From the NCBI GenBank assembly GCA_000961655.1, contig LADR01000020.1, positions 31,667 to 95,666 of the forward strand: 64,000 nt of DNA, read 5' to 3'. The notes beneath the pieces are model-generated. The model was not told where the DNA came from. It saw only the letters and a program-made list of their open reading frames with translations, and did no database searches. A program made the translations under genes and the position numbers. How positions within the stretch are numbered: the first letter of the stretch is position 1; every line of letters begins with the position of its first letter. Source of the DNA: Desulfatitalea sp. BRH_c12. GTDB lineage: Bacteria > Desulfobacterota > Desulfobacteria > Desulfobacterales > Desulfosarcinaceae. Below, piece by piece: positions 17,417 through 27,438 of the stretch.

Positions 17417-17881
17417 TTGCCAAAAAACTATCCGTTAACCAGAGGGCGACAAGGTGTCGCGTTTCTCCTCCTGGCTGTCACGCTCGTCGGATGCGCCCTG
17501 GGATCGTACGGCCGGTTTCACCGGGACGCCGAAGTGACGCGCATGTTCAGGACCAACACGGTGCCAGCCGATTATCGGTACTACATCGCCGGCCGTTCGG
17601 GCATGCCGGACGCCATTATCGGCGTCGATCCCCGCTATCACCTCGCATCGCGCTTCTGGGAACCGGTCGAACCCAACAGTGAAGCATTCGCCAGCAAAGT
17701 CGCTTTTGTCTTTCAACCGGAGATATGGGACAAAGTGGATCCAGCCGAGGGGGCCTGGATGATCGATCCGCAAGGCAATGCCGTAGGTATCTGGTATTCG
17801 ATGTTCCCGTCCACGCCCTTCAAAGTGGAAGAAAACCAGCAATTGGAGGTCCTGGCGCCGCGCGACATGACCGATCGATAG
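17417..17881 (+). CDS. Small lipoprotein of unknown function
   Basis: From TTG 17417 (AAAGGA about 5 bases upstream) the protein has a short lipoprotein signal (residues 1-25) with lipobox LVGC, giving a mature lipidated protein of about 130 residues. In-frame ATGs at 17411 and 17357 also exist, but the latter gives an overly long n-region. The mature part has IAGRSGMPDAIIGVDPRYHL and PEIWDKVDPAEGAWMIDPQG segments seen in uncharacterised delta-group lipoproteins. It is probably anchored in the outer or inner membrane. It may be the last gene of the usp-CBS-hydrolase unit. Confidence 0.75.
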   Translation: MPKNYPLTRGRQGVAFLLLAVTLVGCALGSYGRFHRDAEVTRMFRTNTVPADYRYYIAGRSGMPDAIIGVDPRYHLASRFWEPVEPNSEAFASKVAFVFQPEIWDKVDPAEGAWMIDPQGNAVGIWYSMFPSTPFKVEENQQLEVLAPRDMTDR

Positions 17882-17891
17882 ATCTCATTCA

Positions 17892-17948
17892 ATTTTCGGA
17901 TTGGCACGCAAGAGGTGATTTGGGGTGGGTGGTCCGGTGCCACGTCCG
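17892..17948. repeat. Dispersed palindromic repeat family, copy B (partial)
   Basis: TTTTCGGATTGGCACGCA followed by GAGGTGATT and GGGTGGGTGGTCCG matches the left part of copies A, C and D. It lies just after the lipoprotein stop; the right half is missing or diverged. The remaining gap to 18123 has no gene. Confidence 0.65.
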
Positions 17949-18123
17949 CACAACGGCAGAATATTCCCCTTTACTATCCTGGCGAGCAGCCAGCCCATCG
18001 ATGAATTGCCGTCCACGTTGCCATAGTGTTGACAACTATTCGAAATAATGCTTTTTGTGAAGCGCTCCTGATAAGTGACATCCGGCACGGAGTTGTTCTC
18101 AACCCAGTTGTAAAGGAGGGCTG

Positions 18124-18831
18124 ATGGCCCGCATCATTTTGACCTTCAACAATAAGGTTCTCAGCAATCATCACGTAGCCCCTGGACAGCAGCTTACCAT
18201 CGGCCGTCATCCGAACAACCATATCGTGATCGACCATCTCTCCGTGTCCGCCCATCATGCCACCGTTCGGCAAAATGGGTCAGAACTTGTCCTGACCGAT
18301 CTGGGCAGTCGCAACGGCACCTTTGTCAACAACGAAAAAGCAGCTGAAACGTCTTTGGCCCATCAGGATTGGATCACGATCGGCAAACATGTCTGCATTG
18401 TCGATCTGTACGAAACGCTTTCGCTGGAGGCCACGGAGAACGAACTCATGGCACGTTCTTCGGCCATTCTGGATTCCGATCAGACCATGTTTCTGGAAAG
18501 AGAAGAATTTGAATCCAGTTGGACGGGATTCGATTACCTTTCTTTCTCCGGCCGGGAGGATTACGAGTTGACGGGCAAGGCGGTCACCATCGGCAACAAC
18601 AAGAATGCCGCCATCAAAATCAGTGGATTTTGGAGCCTGTTTGCAGGCCGACCGAGCGCAACCATCCGAAAGCGCCACGATGAGTATGTGCTGGAACCAG
18701 CGGGCGGTTTTCTGAAACCCAAAATCAATGGCACCCTGGTTCAGGGCCCTACCAAACTGAACCATCAGGATATCATCAAGGTCGGTCCGCTCGAAATGCA
18801 GATTCGGTGTGTTCGGCGACCCTCCAGGTAA
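18124..18831 (+). CDS. FHA-domain protein
   Basis: The 235-residue protein begins with a forkhead-associated domain (about residues 5-95): LTIGRHPNNHIVIDHLSVSAHHA and LTDLGSRNGTFVNN carry the GR, SxxH and NG residues that bind phosphothreonine. The second half (about 130-230) looks like a diverged FHA-like beta-sandwich (AVTIGNNKNAAIKI ... KINGTLVQG). It probably works in Ser/Thr phospho-signalling, though no kinase is encoded nearby. A GGAGG site precedes the ATG. The small membrane protein and selB follow on the same strand. Confidence 0.88.
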   Translation: MARIILTFNNKVLSNHHVAPGQQLTIGRHPNNHIVIDHLSVSAHHATVRQNGSELVLTDLGSRNGTFVNNEKAAETSLAHQDWITIGKHVCIVDLYETLSLEATENELMARSSAILDSDQTMFLEREEFESSWTGFDYLSFSGREDYELTGKAVTIGNNKNAAIKISGFWSLFAGRPSATIRKRHDEYVLEPAGGFLKPKINGTLVQGPTKLNHQDIIKVGPLEMQIRCVRRPSR

Positions 18832-18885
18832 CCATGCGGCCGCACGGAACAAAAACTTACTTCCATTCACAATTGGAGTGATGAC

Positions 18886-19062
18886 GTGACAAATATCACC
18901 ATATTGCTCATCCGCATCGCGCTGGCCGTGTTTTTCGGCATCCTGCTGATGCGTTTTTTTTACCCGCAAGCATCCATCCTGTCCGTCGTGGGGCTGATCG
19001 CCGTGTTGGTAGGCCTGTCGTATCTCACCGAATATTTGCGCCGCCGGAAAAAAAGGTCGTGA
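18886..19062 (+). CDS. 58-residue two-span membrane protein
   Basis: A GTG-initiated frame with GGAG about 8 bases upstream. It encodes two hydrophobic segments (ITILLIRIALAVFFGILL and ILSVVGLIAVLVGLSYL) linked by a short RFFYPQ turn, with a basic tail RRRKKRS. The basic tail and composition are typical of real small inner-membrane proteins. It lies between the FHA gene and selB on the same strand. Function unknown. Confidence 0.6.
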   Translation: MTNITILLIRIALAVFFGILLMRFFYPQASILSVVGLIAVLVGLSYLTEYLRRRKKRS

Positions 19063-19113
19063 CCGCGGCATGCCAGATGCAACTGTAGCGAAGACCAAGA
19101 GGAGCCGACACTT

Positions 19114-21030
19114 GTGAAGCAAATCATCTTAGGCACCGCCGGCCACATCGATCATGGCAAGACAAGCCTGATCAAAGCTCTGACCGGCATCAACACCGAT
19201 CGCCTCAAAGAGGAACAGGTGCGCGGCATCACCATCGAGTTGGGTTTTGCGCATTTTGATCTGCCCAGCGGCCAGCGTCTGGGCGTCGTGGATGTTCCCG
19301 GACACGAAAAATTCGTTAAAAACATGGTCGCCGGCGCCACCGGCATCGACCTGGTGGCCCTCGTCATTGCCGCCGATGAAGGCATTATGCCGCAAACCCG
19401 CGAGCACATGGAAATCTGCACGCTCCTGGGAATACGCTACGGTGTTGTGGCCATGACCAAGATAGATATGGTCGACGAAGAATGGCTTGCCCTGGTGCAA
19501 GAGGAAATCGAACAGTTCACCCGGGGCACTTTTCTCGAAGACGCACCGATCGTGCCGGTCTCCGCGGCCACCGGTCAGGGTCTGGTGGAACTCACGCAAA
19601 TTCTGGACCGCATCTGCGCCGATATTCCCGCCCGGACATCCTCCGGACTGTTCCGCTTGCCGGTCGATCGGGTTTTTTCGATGAAAGGTTTCGGCACCGT
19701 GATCACCGGCACCCTGGTTTCAGGCAAAGTGACGGTCGGCGAGCGGGTCATGCTGTATCCTTCGGGGGTCACTTCCAAAGTCAGGGGACTCCAGGTTCAC
19801 AATCAAAGTGTCGAATCGGCCGAAGCGGGTATGCGAACGGCGATCAATTTTCAAGGTCTGGATAAAAGCGGCGTGAATCGCGGCGATGTCATCGCACTGC
19901 CGGATACGCTGGTGCCCAGTTACATGATCGATGTCTCCCTGCACTACCTGTCCAGCAATCCCAGAGTGCTCAAAAACAGAACACGCGTTCGCTTCCATGC
20001 CGGTACCAGTGAGATTACCGGGGTGGTCATCCTGCTGGATCGCGAGGAGTTGGCTCCAGGAGAGCATGTCAAAGCCCAATTGAGACTTGACACGCCGGTC
20101 ACCCTGATCAAGGACGACCGCTATGTATTGCGCAGCTATTCACCCGTGCGTACGGTGGGCGGCGGACAGGTTCTCAATCCTATTCCCCCCAAGCACAAGC
20201 GCAACAAACCCGACATTATCGCGCGGTTGACGACGCTGGCCGATGCACCGCCCGAGCAAGTGGTCGCGCAGCATATTCAAGACGCCGGTTTCGGCGCCTG
20301 TTCGTTCAACGATCTTTTGATCATGGCCAATCTACCGGAAAAGCAACTCGACCGCGTCCTGCAAACAATGATGACGCAAAAAACAGCCATCCAGATCGAC
20401 CGGGAGAAAAAGCGCTACATTCACCAGAGTACATTGCTCGACCTGCAGCAAGCCGTGCGCCTGCAGTTGTCAACGTATCACCAGAAGCATCCGCTCAAGT
20501 CGGGCATGCCCAAGGAAGAGTTGAAATCAAGGCTGCCCTCCAGCGTGGACATCAAACTGTTCATGTTGGTTTTACAGCAAATGGGCAAAACGGAAGCGAT
20601 CACTGTCGAAGAGGATATCGTGCGCCTCTCCGCGCATCGTGTGGCGCTGGGAGTGGATCAACGCGCGTTGCGTGAAAACATTCTGAATGCTTACGCAAAA
20701 GGGGGCTTGACCCCACCCTACTTCAAGGACCTTTGCCAGGAGTGGAACACGCCCGTCGATCAGGCGCGCCAGGTATTAGCGCTGCTTGTCGATGAAGGTC
20801 TCATGCTCAAGATAAAAGAAGACCTCTACTATCATCATCAACCCATCGCGGAATTGAAGCAAAAACTGATTGCGTATCTGACAACGCACGAGGAGATCTC
20901 CACGCCGCAATTCAAGGATATGACTGGAGCTTCGCGAAAATTCGTGATACCTTTGATTGAATTTTTCGATGGCATACAGTTGACCATTCGCATAGGCGAC
21001 ATGCGTAAACTGCGCAAACGTCCAACGTAA
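19114..21030 (+). CDS. selB: Selenocysteine-specific elongation factor SelB
   Basis: SelB delivers Sec-tRNA(Sec) to UGA codons marked by a SECIS hairpin. The 638-residue protein has the GTPase motifs [10 protein letters not shown] (G1), GITIELGFA (G2), [12 protein letters not shown] (G3) and MTKIDM (G4), then EF-Tu-like domains II and III, and a C-terminal series of winged helices (about residues 380-635) that bind SECIS RNA. The start is GTG 19114 with GAGGAG 9 bases upstream. selA, selC and selD are not in the window. Its presence shows the organism decodes UGA as selenocysteine, which supports the candidate at 8813-9574. Confidence 0.95.
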   Translation: MKQIILGTAGHIDHGKTSLIKALTGINTDRLKEEQVRGITIELGFAHFDLPSGQRLGVVDVPGHEKFVKNMVAGATGIDLVALVIAADEGIMPQTREHMEICTLLGIRYGVVAMTKIDMVDEEWLALVQEEIEQFTRGTFLEDAPIVPVSAATGQGLVELTQILDRICADIPARTSSGLFRLPVDRVFSMKGFGTVITGTLVSGKVTVGERVMLYPSGVTSKVRGLQVHNQSVESAEAGMRTAINFQGLDKSGVNRGDVIALPDTLVPSYMIDVSLHYLSSNPRVLKNRTRVRFHAGTSEITGVVILLDREELAPGEHVKAQLRLDTPVTLIKDDRYVLRSYSPVRTVGGGQVLNPIPPKHKRNKPDIIARLTTLADAPPEQVVAQHIQDAGFGACSFNDLLIMANLPEKQLDRVLQTMMTQKTAIQIDREKKRYIHQSTLLDLQQAVRLQLSTYHQKHPLKSGMPKEELKSRLPSSVDIKLFMLVLQQMGKTEAITVEEDIVRLSAHRVALGVDQRALRENILNAYAKGGLTPPYFKDLCQEWNTPVDQARQVLALLVDEGLMLKIKEDLYYHHQPIAELKQKLIAYLTTHEEISTPQFKDMTGASRKFVIPLIEFFDGIQLTIRIGDMRKLRKRPT

Positions 21031-21103
21031 GCCGGGGGTTGCCGGCCAACGTTCTATAGTCTGCAAAAATCGGTCACATCGTTCCGATTTGGAGAATTAC
21101 ACA

Positions 21104-22351
21104 ATGGATCAAGGTTCCGATAACAACAAAGAAAACAAGCCGGGAGCAGGGTTTACGGCCTATCTGTTCAAACGGGTTGTTCTGGCCGTTTTTTTGATTG
21201 CCGCCGTGCTGGTAGGCCTGTCGGTCGGTATCGACTATTTTCAAAAACCGAAGATCGCCCAACAGGCGCTGCCCCAAAAGGCCCCCTCGAGACTGGCCCT
21301 GGAGCGGGTCGAAGAACGGCCGACGGCGTCCGTGCCTCACAACCGGGAAACTGCGGCTCGCAGCCTGCAAAACAACGGCACGCAGACCCAAGCGGAAGCC
21401 CCGGCCGCCCCCCCCGCAGCTGCACAGCTTCCCGTGGAGGGTAGGGCCGATCAGCAGCCTGCCTCACCGGCTGCCGCGCCTGCCAACGGAGATCACGCCC
21501 CCGTGAAACCGGTCCCGCAACCGGTCCCCGGTGCGCATGAGCCACCGGCAGCACCGCAACCGCCGCACGCTTCTCCGGCGCAGCCTGACACCTTCCGCCC
21601 CATCGGGGTCTCGTTTGCGGAAGCCGTTATTGCACCTATAGATCATGAATTAAACGATCGATTCTGGGGCTGGCGACCAAACGACATCATCAATGTCACC
21701 GACAATGTCAATCAATTTCAATTGGGCGTGCTGGAAGTGACCCGCCGCACCGTCGTCCAGTTGACCGAACGCATATCGCGTACCGGGTACAACGACGCTT
21801 TTGACCGTAATCTCGAAAACGCCATGAACTATCTCATGATCCGGGCCGGGAGCTATTGGTTTCCATCGCCGGAGGCAAAATACAAGGAAAGCGTGGATGA
21901 GCTGGTGAAATACAAGAACAATCTGCTTGCCGGCAAAGCCCGTTTTTATATTCGCACGGACAACTTGATCCCCTTGCTGGCGGCCTATGAAGACCTGCTG
22001 GGAAGCAGCGACGAAAATCTGGTCAAGCTCAAGGAAGCAGATGGCTCGCAGGTCAGCTTTTTCAGCGCCGACGACTATTTTTATTACGCCAAAGGGGTGG
22101 CGAGCGCCATGGCCACCGTTCTCGAGGCCGTTGAACGTGATTTCAGCACCACGCTGGAAAATCGACGCGGCAGCAACGAATTGCTTCATCACGCCATTTC
22201 CTCATGCCGCCGGGCGGCCGTCTTGGACCCCTGGATCGTCTTCAATGGCGACCTGGATGGCATCCTGGCGAATCATCGCGCCCACATGGCCGCCCCGATC
22301 AGCCACGCGCGCTTCTATCTGGGACAGCTGATCAAGACGCTTTCAACGTAG
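21104..22351 (+). CDS. DUF2333-family membrane-anchored protein
   Basis: A GGAG site fits ATG 21104. The 415-residue product has one N-terminal transmembrane helix (about residues 24-44: VVLAVFLIAAVLVGLSVGI), a long Pro/Ala-rich low-complexity linker (about 80-165), then a folded C-terminal domain beginning GVSFAEAVIAPIDHELNDRFWGWRPND, the hallmark of DUF2333. The topology suggests a periplasmic domain on a flexible tether. Function unknown. It follows selB by 73 bp and converges on the broken kinase gene. Confidence 0.82.
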   Translation: MDQGSDNNKENKPGAGFTAYLFKRVVLAVFLIAAVLVGLSVGIDYFQKPKIAQQALPQKAPSRLALERVEERPTASVPHNRETAARSLQNNGTQTQAEAPAAPPAAAQLPVEGRADQQPASPAAAPANGDHAPVKPVPQPVPGAHEPPAAPQPPHASPAQPDTFRPIGVSFAEAVIAPIDHELNDRFWGWRPNDIINVTDNVNQFQLGVLEVTRRTVVQLTERISRTGYNDAFDRNLENAMNYLMIRAGSYWFPSPEAKYKESVDELVKYKNNLLAGKARFYIRTDNLIPLLAAYEDLLGSSDENLVKLKEADGSQVSFFSADDYFYYAKGVASAMATVLEAVERDFSTTLENRRGSNELLHHAISSCRRAAVLDPWIVFNGDLDGILANHRAHMAAPISHARFYLGQLIKTLST

Positions 22352-22401
22352 GTGTTTGTTGATGCAAAACGCCGGGATTTAGTCGATCGGCGCAGTGACA
22401 A

Positions 22402-24126
22402 TCAACTACGCAACGAATGACACACTGCGGCGGCGATATCCTTCAGCGCGTAAGGCTTCTTGATGTAGACGCCCGCGCCCAACTCCAGAGCCTGTTTGAC
22501 CCGGTGGGTTTCGGAAAAGCCACTGACGATAATGGCTTTCTGGTTAGGACGGATGGCCAGGATCCGCCGGTAAAGCGCCAAGCCATCCATATCGGCATCC
22601 AGGACCATATCGAGAAGCAATAGATCCGCGGGGTGCTGCTGCAACTGCACCAGGGCTGCATGCGCATCGGCCACCGCAACGGCCTGATAGCCCAGTCGGG
22701 TCAGCATCTTGGTAGCGATCTCACGATGGTCGGCCTCATCATCTACGATTAGAATACATTCCCCATGTCCCAGTGAATTTTCGACCTGGGGCGACACCGT
22801 CTGGGATGCACGGATTTCATCGGTGGCCGGAAAGAACAGGTCGATCGTGGTCCCTGCCCCGAGTTCGCTGCTAACCTCTATAAAGCCCTTGTGGTCTTGT
22901 ACCGTTGCCCAGACGATGGCCATGCCGAGCCCCGTGCCGCTGCGCCCCATCACTTTCGTCGTAAAAAATGGCTCGAAAATTCGACCCACGTCTTCCGTGG
23001 CAATGCCGGCGCCATTGTCGACGACCGATACGACCACGTAGCGCCCCGCTGCCTATTCTGCTGCTGCCGTGGGTCATCGCTCGCCACTTCCAGATGACGC
23101 GTCACAATCCGAACGTCTCCGCCATCCGGCATCGCTTCGGCAGCATTATTGACAATATTCATCAGGCTTTTTAGCAGGTGAACGGTAGACCCTTTGATGG
23201 CTGTCAGGTTTTCTTCCAGGTCGGCAAAAATTTTCACTTTGGGATGGTGCACCTGCAAGCTCTCCAACTCAGGACTTTTCATAAACAGGCCGACAATGTC
23301 GTTGAAATCGATCACTTCGCTCAACGGCAGCCCCAAACGCGCCAGGGCAAGCAAATCCTGTACAATGACCGTGGCCCTTAGGCCCGCCGAGCGGATCTTG
23401 TTCAGCGGATCGATCAGCGGGCTGCCCACCTCGATATCCATGAGCAGCAAATCGGGATAGCTGAGAATAGTGCGCGTCAGGTCCAGCTTTTCCAGGTGAT
23501 TGGTATAGGTCGAAATACACAAAAGGCCCGCCAGGCCGACGACCAGACCAAACAACCATCCGCTCAAAGCGAAGAGCCAGGGGCCGACGGCCATGAATAT
23601 TGCCAGCGCGATCAGGCCTGTCAGTAAAAAACGCTCCCACCGCCGATGAGGTGGTTCTTCCCAGCTTACCTCGTAGCAACAGTCCGCGTCGCCCCGATGG
23701 ACACAGCGGTCATGAACAACTGTCGCATACTTGGCAGTAAAAAGGGTGGCCAGCGATTCGAAAATGCCCAATCGGTTTTCACATTGATACGGTTTTTCGG
23801 TGACCCCGTCTTCGGGGGTCACTATGATCCGCACCTTATTGGCGCTGAGTTTGCAGGCTTTCACGCGCGCACCACGGCTGAGCATGGGATGAAACTTGGA
23901 CAACAGCAGGTAAATCGAGGAGATATTCAGCAGTCCCAGGGCACGCGGCTTGATGGCGCCAGTGGCATCGCTGGAGGCTGCAAAACGCCCCGACTTCACG
24001 CGAGATGTCGGGATTGCCGGTCGCTTCGAGAACCTTTTGGTGCAGCAAATCAACCTGTTCCTGATTGAACCAATGGCCGGGGTCATTAATTTCTAACTTG
24101 GTCAGGCGCGCTTTGACCGAAACAAA
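22402..24126 (-). pseudogene. Broken hybrid sensor histidine kinase / receiver
   Basis: Three pieces in different frames make one protein: an N-terminal ligand-binding part (WFNQEQVDLLHQKV ... TGNPDISREVG), a V4R-like and membrane part (QCENRLG ... VHRGDADCCYEVSWEEPP; two spans about WERFLLTGL to LLCISTY), an HATPase domain (NNAAEAMPDGG, then VDNGAGIATEDVGRIFEPFF and GTGLGMAIV) and a C-terminal receiver (DDEAD; LLLDMVLDADMDG). Frame changes occur at two GGGGCG runs, near 24005 (one base extra) and near 23043 (one base short). Upstream, an in-frame TGA (24129-24127) precedes a coding-like FVSVKARLTKLEIND and no good start codon is visible. It is either a decaying gene or homopolymer sequencing errors in an intact one. 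Confidence 0.75.
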
Positions 24127-24225
24127 TCAACTTCCCCCGACGAATTTCCGAAAGCGCGCGTTTACCGCCTCATGGGACGAACGTCAGCCTCATTTATCGT
24201 AGAATAGTCCTTTATTTGTCAAGGA

Positions 24226-24789
24226 TCAAACCGTCTTGGCCGCAGAGTGGCCGGAATCGGCGGTCATTTCCAAGCCAAGGTTCAAGGCCAGACGATTGAT
24301 GTCCAGAAACGCTTTTGGCACGCGGCTTTGCAGCACTGCAAAAACAGATTCCGGGCGAACCAGTCGACTCAGACCGATCAGCGCACCCAACATGCAGATA
24401 TTGAAAACAACGGGGTTGCCGATTTTTTCGGTGACGGTCGCATACATCGGCAGTTCACGTTGAATGGCATCCACCTTACGTTCGATCTTCACGAAGCGCG
24501 GGTCCGTGATCAGGAGCCCACCTGGGCGAATAATCCCTGAAAAATGCGTATAGGCCTCCTGCGTCAGGCAGATCAAAATGTTCGGCTGCACCACGACCGG
24601 AAAATTGATTTTGTTTTCGGAAATAATGACATCGGCACGCGTGGCGCCCCCGCGCGCCGCTGCACCATATGCCTGTGTCTGAACGGCCACCAGGTCCTCA
24701 TGAAGCACCGCGGCTTCAGCCAGTATGATCGCCGCGGTGATAATGCCCTGCCCGCCCGATCCTGAAAATACAAGCCGTGTTCTCGCCAT
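24226..24789 (-). CDS. korC: 2-oxoglutarate:ferredoxin oxidoreductase gamma subunit
   Basis: A 187-residue subunit of the four-part 2-oxoacid:ferredoxin oxidoreductase, which oxidatively decarboxylates a 2-oxoacid to acyl-CoA and reduces ferredoxin. The start LVFSGSGGQGIITAA and the QAYGAAARGGATRADV segment are family hallmarks. It is the last gene of korDABC, separated from korB by 98 bp. The 2-oxoglutarate assignment rests on subunit order D-A-B-C; a 2-oxoisovalerate or related substrate cannot be excluded. Confidence 0.9.
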   Translation of the reverse strand: MARTRLVFSGSGGQGIITAAIILAEAAVLHEDLVAVQTQAYGAAARGGATRADVIISENKINFPVVVQPNILICLTQEAYTHFSGIIRPGGLLITDPRFVKIERKVDAIQRELPMYATVTEKIGNPVVFNICMLGALIGLSRLVRPESVFAVLQSRVPKAFLDINRLALNLGLEMTADSGHSAAKTV

Positions 24790-24887
24790 ATCGCCTCACC
24801 TGTCCATAGGATGGGCGGCTGCCGATAGTTTTCCATCCGCGTTCCTTGATGGAGCAGATGGGATCGGCTACCGCTGATGCGCGCGTT

Positions 24888-25703
24888 TCAGGGACGCCCC
24901 TTCTGAGCCCGTTCCATGACTTTATCGTATTGGCTGCAATACTCAGGCTTTTCTTCCTGAATGAAAATGCCCCGCTTGATCATATGTGGGTGCTCTTTTT
25001 CGGACCTGGCCCCGAGGGCAACAGTGTTCTCTTTATAATACGTCAACATATCGGCCGCGTTGCCCATTTTGTTTTTGCGTCCGAAGTAGGTCGGACACTG
25101 GGTGAGCACCTCCACGACGGCAAACCCCTCGTGCAGAATCGCCTTCTGGAAGAAGTCGAACATTTCATTCACATGATAGGTGGTGGTGCGTGCAACGAAG
25201 GTCGCACCGGCCGCCATCGAGAGCGCAACCACATCAAAATCCGGATCGATACTGGTGTAGGGTGCGGTTGTCGCCGAGATGCCGTACCCCGACAAGGGAG
25301 AATACTGCCCGCCGGTCATGCCATATATGCGGTTGTTCATCACCAATGCGGTCAAAGCGATATTGCGGCGTGCGGCGTGAATGAAGTGGTTGCCTCCAAT
25401 CGCCAGGGCATCGCCGTCACCCATGGGCACAATCACGTTAAGTTCCGGTTTGCTGAGTTTGACACCCGTTGCAAAGGCCAGCGCGCGGCCGTGCAGGGTA
25501 TGCAAGGTATGGACATCCACGTAACCGGTGATGCGCGACGAACAGCCGATGCCCGATACCATGACGATTTCATTCCTGCTCATACCCAAGGCCTCAAACG
25601 CCCGGATCAAAGCATTGAGAACCGTGCCATGGCCGCAGCCGGCGCACCAGATGTGGGGCATGAACCGCTCACGCAGATATTTACGGGTCGTTTGGGTGGT
25701 CAT
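24888..25703 (-). CDS. korB: 2-oxoglutarate:ferredoxin oxidoreductase beta subunit (TPP-binding)
   Basis: This 271-residue catalytic subunit binds thiamine diphosphate and a [4Fe-4S] cluster. The motif HIWCAGCGHG (about residues 17-26) supplies cluster cysteines, and MGDGDALAIGGNHFIHAARR leading to MNN is the TPP/Mg motif. I place the start at ATG 25703, 5 bases after the korA stop; longer in-frame extension overlaps korA and lacks family similarity. Confidence 0.92.
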   Translation of the reverse strand: MTTQTTRKYLRERFMPHIWCAGCGHGTVLNALIRAFEALGMSRNEIVMVSGIGCSSRITGYVDVHTLHTLHGRALAFATGVKLSKPELNVIVPMGDGDALAIGGNHFIHAARRNIALTALVMNNRIYGMTGGQYSPLSGYGISATTAPYTSIDPDFDVVALSMAAGATFVARTTTYHVNEMFDFFQKAILHEGFAVVEVLTQCPTYFGRKNKMGNAADMLTYYKENTVALGARSEKEHPHMIKRGIFIQEEKPEYCSQYDKVMERAQKGRP

Positions 25704-25708
25704 GGCGT

Positions 25709-26863
25709 CTACACTCCCTTGCCGGTGATGAGGCGCAACGTCTGCCGTATATCGGTGGGTGTGATAAATACACCGTCGATCCGATTGGCCAGAAACACAT
25801 GGTCCGCATAGCCCAGTGCTTTTTGGACCTCGCGGTAAACGTGGCCCATATTCATTTCCACAACCACCACCTGTTTGGCGTGCCCGCACGCTTCGCCGAC
25901 AATTTCATAGGGAAACGGCCAGAGCGTCTGCAACTCGAACAGGCCGAATTTCTGCCCCTTGCGCCGCTGACTCTCCACCACGTGCAGGGCCGAACGCGCT
26001 GTCGCACCATAGGAAACCAAAACCGTGCTGGCATCTTCCAGAAAATAGGTTTTGTAGCGGGCGATACTGCCCACGTGGTCTTCAATTTTATCGACCAAGT
26101 GCCGGATCAAGCCGTGCACCACCTTGGGATTATCCGAAGGAAACCCCCACATGTCATGATATAAACCGGTCACATTGTAGCGATGCACCCCGCCGAAATC
26201 CGACATCGGCAGACGACCGTCTTCACGAGGCAGATAGGGGTGGTAATCGACGCCCTCGCGCACCGACGTTTTAAGGCGTTCGACCAAAGGGTGTTGGCCG
26301 GGCTCGGGCAGCACCAGTCTTTCACGCATATGTCCGACGACTTCGTCGAACAGCAGCACCACCGGTGTTCGATAGGTTTCGGCCATATTGAATGCTTCGA
26401 CCGTCATGGCAAAGACATCCTGGTGATTGGAGGCGGTCAAGGCGATGATGGCATGATCGCCGTGGGTTCCCCAGCGGGCCTGGTTCACATCCCCCTGACT
26501 GATGTGGGTGGGCAGCCCGGTCGAAGGCCCTCCGCGCTGCACATTCACGATCACACAGGGAATTTCAGCCATTACGGCATAGCCTAATGCTTCCTGCATC
26601 AGGGAAAAACCGGGGCCGCTGGTGGCGGTGAGAACCTTGCGACCGGTCAAGGAAGCGCCGATAATGGCGCACATCGAAGCAATTTCGTCTTCCATCTGGA
26701 TGAATTTGCCGCCGCGCCGGGGAAGCTGAACAGCCAGATGTTCAGCTATCTCTGTGGAGGGCGTGATAGGATATCCCGCGAAAAATTTCAGCCCTGCATA
26801 CAAGGCGCCTTCGACACACGCTTCGTTGCCTTGAATGAACCGGACATTGGTGGGCATGATCAT
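25709..26863 (-). CDS. korA: 2-oxoglutarate:ferredoxin oxidoreductase alpha subunit
   Basis: The 384-residue alpha subunit begins IMPTNVRFIQGNEACVEGAL and has the substrate-domain motif FFAGYPITPSTEIAEHL, followed by EDEIASMCAIIGASLTGRK and SGPGFSLMQE, all typical of KorA. Start 26863 (MIMPT) has GGAAAGG upstream; the second ATG at 26857 is possible. It is preceded by korD and followed by korB in the same orientation. Confidence 0.92.
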   Translation of the reverse strand: MIMPTNVRFIQGNEACVEGALYAGLKFFAGYPITPSTEIAEHLAVQLPRRGGKFIQMEDEIASMCAIIGASLTGRKVLTATSGPGFSLMQEALGYAVMAEIPCVIVNVQRGGPSTGLPTHISQGDVNQARWGTHGDHAIIALTASNHQDVFAMTVEAFNMAETYRTPVVLLFDEVVGHMRERLVLPEPGQHPLVERLKTSVREGVDYHPYLPREDGRLPMSDFGGVHRYNVTGLYHDMWGFPSDNPKVVHGLIRHLVDKIEDHVGSIARYKTYFLEDASTVLVSYGATARSALHVVESQRRKGQKFGLFELQTLWPFPYEIVGEACGHAKQVVVVEMNMGHVYREVQKALGYADHVFLANRIDGVFITPTDIRQTLRLITGKGV

Positions 26864-26946
26864 CGCCTTTCCGGCATCGTTCGAAAGGATGCCGTCGGTT
26901 ACGCCAATCAGTTCAATGGATCCCATCGCCGACAGGCTATAGCGGA

Positions 26947-27180
26947 TTATAGAGGATCACGCTTCCCGCTTTTTTTTTCTTCTTTTTCCACGGTAATGGC
27001 CATATCCGGGCACCGCAAGGCACACATGGCGCACGCCGTACAGTCCTGTGTGCGCACAGCGATCACCTTATCGGAAGCATCCAGCTCGAGCACGTGCTTC
27101 GGACAGAAAGCGATACAAATCCCACATCCCTTGCACCACTGGCGATTGATACACAATTCTTTCAGTCGGGCGCGTGCCAT
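26947..27180 (-). CDS. korD: 2-oxoglutarate:ferredoxin oxidoreductase delta subunit (2x[4Fe-4S])
   Basis: A 77-residue ferredoxin-like protein with two complete cluster motifs, CKGCGICIAFCP and CTACAMCALRCP. Start ATG 27180 has AAGGA 8 bases upstream. First gene of the kor operon; it passes electrons between the catalytic dimer and soluble ferredoxin. The operon promoter should lie between 27181 and the repeat at 27312, but no clear hexamers stand out. Confidence 0.92.
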   Translation of the reverse strand: MARARLKELCINRQWCKGCGICIAFCPKHVLELDASDKVIAVRTQDCTACAMCALRCPDMAITVEKEEKKSGKRDPL

Positions 27181-27311
27181 AGCAGATCCTTTTTCAGTAC
27201 AGATTCGGATGGCATCCCGCAAAGGGCTTTCAACGGAGGTTCATCCGGTTAATTAGAAACTAAATCACCCACCCGAATTAGGCAACTATATTTCGGTCTC
27301 ACGGCCCCGCC

Positions 27312-27411
27312 CAGGGCAATCGCATGCAAAAAAACGCTCTCAGGATACCCGAATTCATTTTCGGGATTGGCACGCAGGAGGTGATTCGGGTGGGTGGTCC
27401 ACGCCACTTAT
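27312..27411. repeat. Dispersed palindromic repeat family, copy C
   Basis: It shares AGGGCAATCGCATG, CTCAGGATA, CCGAATTC, TTTTCGGGATTGGCACGCAGG and GGGTGGGTGGTCC with copy A in the same order and orientation. It fills the space between divergent korD and mltG; the rest of 27181-27438 has no gene. Confidence 0.75.
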
Positions 27412-27438
27412 CCCTTTACACAATCTTCGACCTTTGAC

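Noticed and set aside
27394..27438. Extension of mltG to GTG 27394
   Set aside because: The extra codons lie in repeat copy C and add a non-homologous N-terminus before the membrane anchor.
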